Part shown: piece by piece, positions 1 to 6,697 of the stretch
How the letters are laid out: each line of letters begins with the position of its first letter
How positions within the stretch are numbered: position 1 is the first letter of the stretch
Origin: Treponema sp.
GTDB taxonomy: Bacteria > Spirochaetota > Spirochaetia > Treponematales > Breznakiellaceae
Reading direction: 5' to 3'
NCBI GenBank assembly: GCA_031273185.1
Contig: JAISSG010000069.1
Location: 1 to 16,380 of the forward strand
Length of the DNA: 16,380 nucleotides
Program-made: the position numbers and the translations under genes
Notes under the pieces: model-generated
The model's input: only the letters and a program-made list of their open reading frames with translations
The model's database searches: none
Told to the model about the DNA's origin: nothing

Positions 1-116
1 GGGTGGGGGGGGAAAAACGGGTGGTCGGGGTGCGCCAAACCGGGGGGGGGCGGACAGGAAGGGTATTTTTGGGGGTGCCCTTTTTTTTTTTTGGGGGGGG
101 GGGGGGGGGAGTATTT
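1..116. other. Low-complexity G-rich window edge with T12 and G17 tracts
   Basis: This stretch is dominated by G runs, including T12 (81-92) followed directly by G17 (93-109). Nothing in it looks like a conserved protein. An open frame does run through it into the next gene, but the translated part is glycine and phenylalanine homopolymer. It may be poor base calling at a contig end (poly-G is a known artefact of two-colour sequencing). Alternatively the G17 tract, which ends seven bases before the ATG at 117, may be a genuine phase-variable homopolymer. I favour artefact for 1-80 and am undecided on the G17. Confidence 0.6.
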
Positions 117-332
117 ATGGCTGACTTGGCGCGAATTGACAAGGTTATACCAGAAATCCCCACGCTAACCATGATGGAAAAAATGAACTGGGATAAAGCA
201 AAAACCATTATCCTCAAAAACAAAGAGGTTCAGAACGAACTTAAAATGAATGAGGCTGAATACAGAATTATTGAGGAAATAATAATGGCTCGAAAGGAAA
301 AAAAATTAACGCAAAGCTGTATATTAAATTAG
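117..332 (+). pseudogene. Truncated XRE/HigA-like antitoxin remnant (71 aa)
   Basis: A 71-residue frame starts at the ATG at 117, with a GGGGGAG stretch upstream as possible ribosome binding site. Residues 1-45 are a charged helical lead-in. Residues 46-65 (EYRIIEEIIMARKEKKLTQS) resemble the lead-in and first helix of the helix-turn-helix in XRE/HigA antitoxins. The frame then ends abruptly (CILN, stop) where the recognition helix should be. In the +1-shifted frame just downstream, a short run (KLYIKLGAIFKNQ, stop) resembles the C-terminal tail of the same family, which suggests an internal deletion. Base composition is AT-rich, unlike the core genes to the right. This looks like a decayed, horizontally acquired antitoxin. 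The family assignment is my inference from a short match. Confidence 0.45.
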
Positions 333-426
333 GAGCAATCTTTAAAAATCAATAAAAACCGCACATTATGGTTGAAATGTATAAAAAATAATACACTTGA
401 CAGATTTTAACTATATGATAAGCTAA
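333..426. other. AT-rich spacer between toxin-antitoxin remnants
   Basis: No gene is recognised here. A TTGACA lies at 397-402 but has no good -10 hexamer at 16-18 bp, so I do not call a promoter. Confidence 0.4.
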
Positions 427-567
427 ATGGATATTTTGTTAAGCTGGAATTTTCAACATTTGGCAAATATTAATAAGGAACAAAAGATAATAATACTCAA
501 CAAGACATTGGGGTATAATTATCCTTTCAGGATGGGAAACCCATTGGAGGTGTATTTTGAAGAATGA
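427..567 (+). pseudogene. C-terminal remnant of a PIN-domain (VapC-like) toxin
   Basis: A 46-residue frame begins at ATG 427, directly after an in-frame TAA (424-426). It starts MDILLSWNFQHLANINKEQK and ends with PFRMGNPLEVYFEE. This matches the C-terminal third of PIN-domain nucleases, where a 'DIL(L/V)SWNF-H(L/I)-N' stretch is followed by 'GY-PFRI-TPLEV'. The N-terminal ~100 residues with the first catalytic acidic residues are absent, so it should not be an active nuclease. Its end overlaps the next small gene by 11 bp, and that gene's GGAGG lies inside it: the usual close coupling of a toxin-antitoxin pair. The frame was found by reading, since it is short. The PIN call is from motif memory, not a search. 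Confidence 0.5.
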
Positions 568-769
568 TGAATTGGAAAAAGCATTGGAAGAAACATGGAA
601 AAACAAAGAGAAATTTTACGAGGATAACAAAGGCCTGTCAATGTTGGAAATAGTAAAAAAAATAGAAAAAAAATATAGGGGTACTGCACATAACAGGCCT
701 GTTCACGCTATGCCGCCTGTGTCCTCATGGGATATTTCAAAAAATAAGCCTCCGCAGGGCAAGCCCTGA
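557..769 (+). CDS. Small partner protein of the PIN remnant (antitoxin-like, 70 aa)
   Basis: The frame starts with TTG at 557, preceded by GGAGG (546-550) at a spacing of six bases. No ATG is available in this frame near the Shine-Dalgarno, so the TTG start is well supported. Residues 1-41 are highly charged and helical (LEKALEETWKNKEKFYED, then LSMLEIVKKIEKKY), like the small proteins that commonly sit beside PIN-domain toxins. From residue ~42 the composition shifts (proline-rich) as the frame runs into GC-rich DNA and overlaps the 3' end of the convergent DUF115 gene by 67 bp. The tail is probably read-through past a recombination joint. Function as an antitoxin is inference from context. 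Confidence 0.45.
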   Translation: MKNDELEKALEETWKNKEKFYEDNKGLSMLEIVKKIEKKYRGTAHNRPVHAMPPVSSWDISKNKPPQGKP

Positions 770-775
770 GGTATC

Positions 776-794
776 GTATAACGTTGGGTTATAC
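776..794. repeat. Short palindrome near the DUF115 3' end
   Basis: GTATAAC (776-782) and GTTATAC (788-794) form a perfect 7-bp inverted repeat around a GTTGG loop. It is inside the DUF115 coding sequence near the junction with the AT-rich island. It has no T-run on either side, so it is a weak terminator candidate at best. Confidence 0.3.
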
Positions 795-981
795 TTGCCG
801 CTTCCGCCAGCGAGCGGTACAGCCTGAGGGATGATTGCAGGTAAGCCTGAAAATCGGCGCCCGCTTCCCCGGTTCCTGCGGCATCCTGCGGAAAGAGAAA
901 CCCGGCGATCTCCTTCACCTCGCTATCGGCAATAGCGCGGTTAATTGCGTCAAGCCCCGCAAGAATTTTCCCCCTGTCACC

Positions 982-1009
982 CATTCCCCATTCCCCATTT
1001 CCCATTCCC
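982..1009 (-). repeat. 7-bp tandem repeat (GGGAATG type) inside the DUF115 gene
   Basis: Four consecutive heptamers (CATTCCC, CATTCCC, CATTTCC, CATTCCC on the plus strand) lie within the DUF115 coding sequence, with degenerate units on both sides. On the coding strand they give the low-complexity peptide GGMGNGEWGMGDRG, after which recognisable helical sequence resumes in the same frame. The repeat is the same type as the intergenic arrays at 9453 and 12854. Confidence 0.7.
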
Positions 1010-2662
1010 CCCAATGCCCGCCTAACGATCTCCTCGCCTCGCTTGCAGGCCGCCTGTATCTGCCCAAGGCCGCGGCGCAGGGCGGCAACGGCGTTTTCGT
1101 AACTCTGCGCCCGCCGCCGCCGCTCGCCCCGCTCGAAAAAATCCGCCTCGATGCGGGAACACGCCGCCTCAATGCGGCTGCCAATTTCTTCGCGGCGTTC
1201 CGGCAGGGCAAGGATGCTTTCCGCCGCCGCCGGTTCAAGGCCCGCGATGGCAAGGCCGCCCGTGGAAAGGCTGTAATTGCGTATGCCGGGGTGCTGGCGG
1301 AAGCTGTTCTCAAACCAGGCGGCATAGAGGGAAAGGCGGCGGTCGGTGAGGACCTGTCCGCCGGAAATTGCCGTGGCGTTAAACGGGATGCCGTCACGCA
1401 GGGCGTGAACCAGCCAGGTCTCGCAGGGGCTTGTCCGCTTCGATTCGGCAAGGGCCTTTCCTCGAACAACGCGCCACGGTAATGGGTCCTTAAGCCGGGG
1501 TAGGAAAGGTCAAGCCCGGCGATCCAAATTTCCCTCGCCCCCAGCGACCTGGCAAAATCCCAGGCGGTAGTTGCCACCGAGCCGCCCGCGCCCAAATCGC
1601 CCTTTGGGTCTACCCTCTGCTCGATAAATTTTCCCAGCGGAAAGAGGGAGCCGCAGAGGTACATTCCTTTGCATGACAGCCGCGACACCGGCGGGTACAC
1701 TGCCGATTCGATGACCAGCCTGGTATGGGGGCTTCCGCAGCGGTCAAGGTGGCGGCTGTTCCAGAACTGCGGATCAACGACCAGCGCAAAGTCGGGGTGA
1801 ACGCCATTGCTCTGCATGAAGCGGAGGCTGGTGTCCACCGCCACAACGATGCAGCGCTTTTGGATTTCCGGCAGCAGCGTTGCCGCGTGGTCAAGGCTTG
1901 GCCCGGCGGCGGCGAGAAAAACGGGAAGCGGCTCGCCTTCCGACGCCAGCCCGGCAAGCCGGGAAATGCCCGGCAGGTCGCGGATCGCGCCCATGTTGCG
2001 CCAAAGGTTGCGGACCCAGCGCCCGCCGAATCTTTTAAGCGTTGCCATGTTAACGTCGTCCCGCATGGCCCAGGCGCGGATTCGGTTTTCCACCGTGCCG
2101 TACCACTGCTCGTCGATGCTGACAAGCGCCCGGTTGCGGAGGATCAGCGGGGCGGAGCGTTCGCCGGGGTTTTTTTCGAAAAGGGAAAGCGCCTTGATAA
2201 CCCCCTCGCCGGAGCCGCCCGGCACGAAAGCGATGCCGTCTCTGGACAGGAGGCTGTGCAGTTCCCGCTGTTCAAAGGCAAGGCGCAAAATGCTAATGTT
2301 TTTTTCAACAATTATTACCGGCCTGCGCGGGGCCAGTTCCGCAAGGGCCTGCGCCGCGTAGCCCAGCCCGAATCCAAGGACAATTGCCGGGGCAGCGGCA
2401 CCTTCGGTGTTGGCGGAATTTTCGCCACCTGCCGCGAGCGATTCGGCCAGCCTCTGCCCTTCCCGCTGAGGGTCGCGGGGGGAGTGGACGTGCAGGCCGC
2501 GTATCGCCAGCGTCGGTGCGCCGGAAGCGGCAGTTTCGATTTTGAGGTCCTCGTCCTTTGGCTCCTCGTCTGCGAGGCCGTCCCCGCCCCCGAGAATCGC
2601 TTCCAGCAGGCCCGGATACCGCTTGCCAAGTATCGCGCTGTTGGTTTCCCAGCATCCCACTG

Positions 2663-4543
2663 TTATTCCAGTTCCAGCTCTAGCACGGTGTTTGCCGTAA
2701 TTGGCGTTCCCGGCGGGGGGAACTGCCGGCGCACCCAGCCCTCGCCGGATATTTCCACGCGGATGTCTCCCCGAAGCAGGAGGGGCAGCAGCGTCTTTTT
2801 GGAAAGGCCGTAAAAATTTGGAACGTGGGTGCTGAAGGCCGGGAGCCTTTCCTCGGGGAACGCTATACTGCCGGAATGCTCGACGATGGGGTTCCTTCCC
2901 CTCGGGATGCCCAGGTAATCGATAAGCAGTTCGGCGGCCTGGCGTATGGCGGGGGCGGCAATGCGCCCGCCGTAGGTTTCGCCCCTTGGCTTGATGATCA
3001 CCACGTAGAGCGCCAGCGAAGGGGCTTCCGCGGGAAGCAGGGCGAGGCAGCTTGCGATGAAGTCGGTCTGAGAGTAGCCGGGGGCAAGCGGGTTGCGGTA
3101 CTGGGAGGTGCCTGTTTTTACGGCAAGGTTAAGGTCCTCGACGCTGGCCCGCCAGCCGGTGCCTATTTCCGTCGTGGCGGCGGTCATGTACGAAAGCATC
3201 TTTTGGGCGGTATCCTGCCTGATTACCCGGCGGCTGGCGTTGACGGGGTTGGCCCGTTCCGTGATCGTCTTGCCGTCGGCGGAAACGATGCGCGAGATTA
3301 TTTTTGGCGGGACCAGTACCCCGCCGTTGGCGATGACGCTTGCCGCCTGCATTATCTGGAGGGCCGAGACGGCGATCTCCTGGCCAAAGGCAATGGACTG
3401 CCTGGTGCGGCCCGACCACAGATCAGGGGCCCTGAGCAGCCCGGCAGTCTCGGCGCTGACCCAGGCGCCGGTTCTTGCGCTGAAGCCGTAGTTAAGCAGG
3501 GCCTGGTAGAACGACTGGTTGTTCATCCTGTCGGCGGCCTGGGCCGCGCCGACGTTGCACGAATGGACGATGATCTCCCTCGGCCTTACCCTGCCGTGGG
3601 CGCGCCCGTCGGCGCAGAGTATCCGTACCGTCTGCCCGCTGGGAAAGGTTCGCTCGTACGCGCCGTTGCAGACAAATTGCGTCTGCTCGGAAATAACGCC
3701 GGCATCCAGCAGGGAGGAAATGGAAAACACCTTGAACACCGATCCCGGCTCGTAGTGCTCCAGCGCGGTAAGGTTAAGATAAGTTTCCCTGCTTGAGGCA
3801 AGGAAGTCGTTGGGGTCGAAATTTGGAAGGACGGCGGAGCCGAGGATTTCCCCGCTTCGGGGGTCCATCGCCAGAAACATCACCGTTTCCGCCTGGGTCT
3901 CGCGCAGCGTGGAGGCCGCCACGTTTTCCAGGATATGCTGGACGTTGGCGTCTATGGTCAGCACCACCGTACTGCCCCTGCCGCCGTTTTCCGTCCCGGA
4001 AAGCTCCCGGTTCATCGCCGCCTCGACCCCCTCCAGGGGCCGGTAATAATCCCCCATGAAGCCGATAACCTGCGAGGCAAGGTTTTTTTCCGGGTAGACC
4101 CTGAACGGAACGGCCCTTGCCGCGACGCCGGTCAGCCGGTCTTCCTTTATGTCCTGCTCGTTCCTGATCCTGTCCCAGGTTTCCATGGGAACCTGCCGCT
4201 TTATGACAAATTCCCTCGTGGAGTTGCCGATGCGGGCGGCGATCTCTTCCACGCTCATGTCCAGGAACGGGGCGAGTTCGGCGGCCAGCTTTGCGATTTT
4301 CCTCGGCCTGGTTACGTTGTCCCTGGGCGGCCTGACGTGGATGTCGTAGCGCCTTACCTGCGTGGCGAGTATCCTTCCGTTCCGATCTACGATCTGGCCC
4401 CGCTCGTTGATCGTGCGGGACGACCCCGGCCTCTCTGTGCCGTCCTCCCGGATGTACAGCCCGTAGCGGATGACGACTGACGTGGTTGCAGCGGCCAGAA
4501 TACACATGACGACAAAAAAACGCCACTTTGGCATGTTGCTCAT
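2663..4543 (-). CDS. ftsI: FtsI/PBP2-type peptidoglycan transpeptidase with C-terminal PASTA-like domain
   Basis: This 626-residue class B penicillin-binding protein cross-links septal or side-wall peptidoglycan outside the cytoplasmic membrane. A single N-terminal membrane anchor lies at residues ~7-30. The dimerisation domain follows (RGQIVDRNGRILA at 48-60). The transpeptidase domain shows all three active-site motifs: SVFK (Ser268, Lys271), SCN (328-330) and KTGTS (476-480). Residues ~575-626 (NFYGLSKKTL to the end) look like one PASTA domain, as in many FtsI proteins. The ATG at 4543 overlaps the lepB stop by four bases (ATGA), so translation is coupled, and DUF115 follows after two bases. 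Length and motif spacing fit an active enzyme. Division (FtsI) versus elongation (PBP2) role cannot be separated surely from sequence; the PASTA tail favours FtsI. Confidence 0.93.
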   Translation of the reverse strand: MSNMPKWRFFVVMCILAAATTSVVIRYGLYIREDGTERPGSSRTINERGQIVDRNGRILATQVRRYDIHVRPPRDNVTRPRKIAKLAAELAPFLDMSVEEIAARIGNSTREFVIKRQVPMETWDRIRNEQDIKEDRLTGVAARAVPFRVYPEKNLASQVIGFMGDYYRPLEGVEAAMNRELSGTENGGRGSTVVLTIDANVQHILENVAASTLRETQAETVMFLAMDPRSGEILGSAVLPNFDPNDFLASSRETYLNLTALEHYEPGSVFKVFSISSLLDAGVISEQTQFVCNGAYERTFPSGQTVRILCADGRAHGRVRPREIIVHSCNVGAAQAADRMNNQSFYQALLNYGFSARTGAWVSAETAGLLRAPDLWSGRTRQSIAFGQEIAVSALQIMQAASVIANGGVLVPPKIISRIVSADGKTITERANPVNASRRVIRQDTAQKMLSYMTAATTEIGTGWRASVEDLNLAVKTGTSQYRNPLAPGYSQTDFIASCLALLPAEAPSLALYVVIIKPRGETYGGRIAAPAIRQAAELLIDYLGIPRGRNPIVEHSGSIAFPEERLPAFSTHVPNFYGLSKKTLLPLLLRGDIRVEISGEGWVRRQFPPPGTPITANTVLELELE

Positions 4544-4917
4544 TTTATTCCCAGTACTTTCCCAATAATGCTGTCCGCCGAAACCGGGCCGTAGGAGCGG
4601 GAATCGTAAGACTGGGGGCTGTTGTCCCCCTGCGCCATGAATTCCCCCTCTTCCAGAACCTTGTCACAGCGCTTTACCGCAATACTGCCCGAAGGCGTGT
4701 AAAAAACAACCACCTCTCCCTGCCTGGGCGATGCCCATCGCAATAAATACCCGCTCTGGCCGGGAAAGCGAAGCCCGTACTGCAGCCGGTTCACGACCAG
4801 CACCTTTCCGCTGGGTATTGCAGGCTCCATGGAATTTCCCTCGGCAATAACAAAGTCAACCAGAAACAGCTTGAGTATTACCGCGATAAAAAAAGCCGAT
4901 AAAACCGACTTTGCCAT
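4540..4917 (-). CDS. lepB: Signal peptidase I (short form, 125 aa)
   Basis: This S26-family serine protease removes signal peptides at the outer face of the membrane. Residues ~5-25 form one transmembrane segment. The catalytic serine sits in GNSMEPA (Ser29) and the general-base lysine is probably Lys82 (IAVKRC). The conserved GDNS (97-100) and SYDSRSYGPV (103-112) boxes are present. At 125 residues it is a minimal form without the large insertions of E. coli LepB. An in-frame TGA two codons before ATG 4917 fixes the start. The gene leads the lepB-ftsI-DUF115 operon and may be leaderless (see promoter at 4925-4953). Many genomes carry several signal peptidases, so this may be a second copy. 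Confidence 0.88.
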   Translation of the reverse strand: MAKSVLSAFFIAVILKLFLVDFVIAEGNSMEPAIPSGKVLVVNRLQYGLRFPGQSGYLLRWASPRQGEVVVFYTPSGSIAVKRCDKVLEEGEFMAQGDNSPQSYDSRSYGPVSADSIIGKVLGIK

Positions 4918-4924
4918 ACCTCAG

Positions 4925-4953
4925 AGTATAATGATTTGGCGAAAAAATGTCGA
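4925..4953 (-). promoter_or_regulatory. Sigma70-type promoter for lepB, leaderless start
   Basis: Read on the minus strand there is TCGACA (4953-4948), a 17-bp spacer and TATACT (4930-4925). The -10 ends seven bases before the lepB ATG, which would place transcription start at or next to the start codon. GAGG lies only one base from the ATG, too close for a normal Shine-Dalgarno. Confidence 0.5.
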
Positions 4954-4963
4954 TAAACTAGGC

Positions 4964-6214
4964 ATGAACTTTGATCAACTCGGGAAGCAGCACGTTTCCA
5001 GGCGGCGCAAGCCGTCTCCGCTGAAAAATGCCCGCCGTTCCCCGGCCTCTTTCGACGCCAGCTTTTCCCAGGAGGTGTGGCCTCGGCCAAAATCCGCCGG
5101 GAACGCTTTTGGCGGCAGGAGGCGGCAGAGGCACTCCGCTTCCGGCAGGGGCAAGAAACGGTCAAGGTTCAGCTTTGCAGGGTTCAGCATACCGAAGTTT
5201 AACATGCCGGGGTCGTGGTTTAAGAACATCGCCGTCGCCCTGGGGATTTTGGTAATCGGGATTGTCGGCCCCAACTGGGATGCCATTTCCGAATGGTTCA
5301 AGGTGCGGGAGGTTTCCCCCCTGTCGCTGCAGGACACCAGCCCGCCGCTTCCCTACCGGGAGGCTGGCGCAAAGTTGTTCCTCCCTCGGGACCTGAACCC
5401 GCCGCAGGAAAGCCCGGTTCCCGCGTTTGAGGAGATGCCGCTCAACCTGACGGAGACGTTTTCATGGACGGAGTACGAGGTGCGGCGGGGCGACAGCATT
5501 TCCAGGATAGCGGCAAAACATTCGATTTCGATGGAGTCGATTATCGCGTTCAACGGCCTGCGGGAGGCGTGGAACCTTCGCGTGGGCAGAAAGCTCAAAA
5601 TCCCCAACATGAACGGCATTCCCTACACGGTCCAGAAAAACGACACCCTGTCCAAAATCGCCGAGAGGATGAAGACCCCGACAGCCGCCATTCTTGACGC
5701 TAACGACATCCAGAGCGACACGATACGCGTTGGCGAGGTTCTGTTCATCCCCGGCGGCAGGATGGACGCCAACGAATTCAGGCGGGCCATACGGCGCGAG
5801 ACCGGCAGGCAGAACGCCGCCGAGCGGCTGATGATCTACCCCGTCGGCGGGAAGATCACCTCCGGCTACGGCTGGCGGCTTGATCCGGTAAACCCCAGGT
5901 CCGGGGTAACCCGTTTTCACCATGCCATAGATCTGCTGGGCAGCGCCGGGGATCCGATCAAGGCGGCGATGAGGGGAACCGTGCTGAACACCGCCCACGA
6001 CCCGAACCTTGGGAATTTTATCATACTCGGGCACGGCGAGTACCAGACCCTGTACGCCCACCTTTCGGAGTTTTCGGTTAAAACCGGGGATACCGTGGAG
6101 CAGGGGCAGCAGATCGGCAAGGTTGGGAATACCGGGTACACGACCAACCCCCATCTCCATTTTGAGGTATTCCTTAACGCCAAGCGAATTAACCCGCTTG
6201 AGGTATTGAAATAG
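4964..6214 (+). CDS. LysM-domain M23 murein endopeptidase
   Basis: This is a membrane-anchored peptidoglycan hydrolase, 416 residues from ATG 4964. The alternative in-frame ATG at 4931 adds 11 residues; neither start has a strong Shine-Dalgarno. Residues 1-84 are a basic, low-complexity cytoplasmic stretch, followed by one transmembrane helix (~85-105). Two LysM modules bind glycan: ~171-214 (YEVRRGDSISRIAAKHSI...) and ~221-263 (YTVQKNDTLSKIAERM...). The C-terminal M23 domain has the zinc ligands and catalytic residues: His319/Asp323 (HxxxD, in FHHAIDL), His366 (YAHLS) and HLH (397-399). It therefore looks active, unlike the degenerate LytM activators EnvC/NlpD. It is divergent from the lepB-ftsI operon, fitting a role in wall remodelling during growth or division. 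Confidence 0.92.
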   Translation: MNFDQLGKQHVSRRRKPSPLKNARRSPASFDASFSQEVWPRPKSAGNAFGGRRRQRHSASGRGKKRSRFSFAGFSIPKFNMPGSWFKNIAVALGILVIGIVGPNWDAISEWFKVREVSPLSLQDTSPPLPYREAGAKLFLPRDLNPPQESPVPAFEEMPLNLTETFSWTEYEVRRGDSISRIAAKHSISMESIIAFNGLREAWNLRVGRKLKIPNMNGIPYTVQKNDTLSKIAERMKTPTAAILDANDIQSDTIRVGEVLFIPGGRMDANEFRRAIRRETGRQNAAERLMIYPVGGKITSGYGWRLDPVNPRSGVTRFHHAIDLLGSAGDPIKAAMRGTVLNTAHDPNLGNFIILGHGEYQTLYAHLSEFSVKTGDTVEQGQQIGKVGNTGYTTNPHLHFEVFLNAKRINPLEVLK

Positions 6215-6234
6215 AGGGAGTTTTGTGGTACAAT
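6206..6234 (+). promoter_or_regulatory. Strong sigma70 promoter (extended -10) for the small-gene cluster
   Basis: TTGAAA (6206-6211), a 17-bp spacer and TACAAT (6229-6234) with an extended -10 TGG immediately before it. The -35 overlaps the M23 stop codon. Predicted start of transcription is near 6241, giving a short leader before the AGGAGG at 6254-6259. Confidence 0.6.
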
Positions 6235-6264
6235 CATGGCACTGTTATACGATAGGAGGAGTAC

Positions 6265-6309
6265 GTGAGGCAGGCGCATTTTCCAAAGTATTGGGGTTCC
6301 TATGCGTAA
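6265..6309 (+). CDS. 14-codon leader ORF with strong Shine-Dalgarno
   Basis: A GTG at 6265 follows AGGAGG (6254-6259) at an ideal spacing. It encodes a 14-residue peptide (MRQAHFPKYWGSYA) ending at TAA 6307-6309. The stop overlaps the next ORF, whose ATG is at 6302, in another frame. This arrangement suggests a translated leader that delivers ribosomes to the downstream start. No known leader peptide family is recognised. It could also be a fortuitous start. Confidence 0.35.
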   Translation: MRQAHFPKYWGSYA

Positions 6310-6436
6310 CTTGATTTTGCTTCTTATCGCATTTATCGCAGTAGTGACCTTTATCAGGGCCTATGACAAGCCAGATTCAGAGGCCATCAACGATTTGTCC
6401 CGGCAGGCTGCTGTCGAGATCAGGCTCAACGACTAG
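6302..6436 (+). CDS. Small single-pass membrane protein (44 aa)
   Basis: ATG 6302 opens a 44-residue frame: a short basic start (MRN), a hydrophobic helix (LILLLIAFIAVVTFI, ~4-18), then a charged tail (AYDKPDSEAINDLSRQAAVE). GGGG lies six bases upstream as a weak ribosome binding site, and the leader ORF at 6265 overlaps its start. It follows a good promoter and precedes the coiled-coil gene. I do not recognise a family. The topology suggests an inner-membrane peptide with a soluble C-terminus. Confidence 0.45.
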   Translation: MRNLILLLIAFIAVVTFIRAYDKPDSEAINDLSRQAAVEIRLND

Positions 6437-6447
6437 CGGCAGCTTAT

Positions 6448-6645
6448 ATGAATTTGAACGGTAACACGACAGCAGGGCAAAAAGCCATGCCGATTTCCGA
6501 GATGACCTTTGACACCCTGCTTGACGAAACCTGCGAGCGTCTTCTTGATAGGCAGGTGAAATACTCAATAGAGCGAATCCACGAGCTGGAAAAACGCCTT
6601 GATGTCCTGGAACGCGAGCTGGACGAATTCCTGCGAAAACGTTAG
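6448..6645 (+). CDS. Small coiled-coil protein (up to 65 aa)
   Basis: The frame can start at ATG 6448 (65 aa) or at ATG 6487 (52 aa, starting MPISEMTFDTLLDETCERLL); the Shine-Dalgarno evidence is weak for both. The second half is a strong amphipathic helix with regular leucines (IERIHELEKRLDVLERELDEFLRK), typical of a short parallel coiled coil. It probably shares the transcript from 6206. Function is unknown; a small oligomeric adaptor is possible. Confidence 0.55.
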   Translation: MNLNGNTTAGQKAMPISEMTFDTLLDETCERLLDRQVKYSIERIHELEKRLDVLERELDEFLRKR

Positions 6646-6697
6646 CAAGCAGGATTGTTATTCCTGGCCCGAGCGCGTTGGCAACCTGATTGCCTGC

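Larger units (their letters stand above)
703..2660 (-). pseudogene. DUF115 (Maf/MptE-like) protein, split by one frameshift
   Basis: The gene starts at GTG 2660, two bases after the ftsI stop, so it is translationally coupled. The first ~400 residues carry the DUF115 (PF01973) core: FLAAAGPSLD, AVDTSLRFM, VVDPQFWNSRHLD and GAGGSVATTAWDFARSLG, then IAGLDLSYPG. The family includes flagellin-modifying motility-associated factors and MptE-type diphosphokinases. Near 1457-1459 the reading frame breaks: the remaining sense sequence (TSPCETWLVHALRDG, LTDRRLSLYAAWFENSF, then to a TGA at 703-705) lies in another minus frame. One missing A in GAGGAAAGG would restore EEKALAESKRTSP and a ~652-residue protein, near the usual spirochaete length. 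The broken frame itself stays open to 915, but that tail is not protein-like. The C-terminal third contains an in-frame 7-bp repeat insertion (982-1009). Substrate is unknown; flagellar or surface glycosylation is plausible. Confidence 0.8.

Noticed and set aside
514..519. TATAAT as promoter for the small gene at 557
   Set aside because: No -35 at a suitable distance and it lies within the PIN-like coding remnant.
1451..1465. Programmed -1 frameshift in DUF115
   Set aside because: No X-XXY-YYZ slippery site or clear stimulatory structure is visible; a simple indel explains it better.
1725..3796. Long plus-strand open frames opposite ftsI and DUF115
   Set aside because: They are antisense to strong minus-strand genes in GC-rich DNA, have no ribosome binding sites and give proline/glycine/arginine-rich, family-free products.
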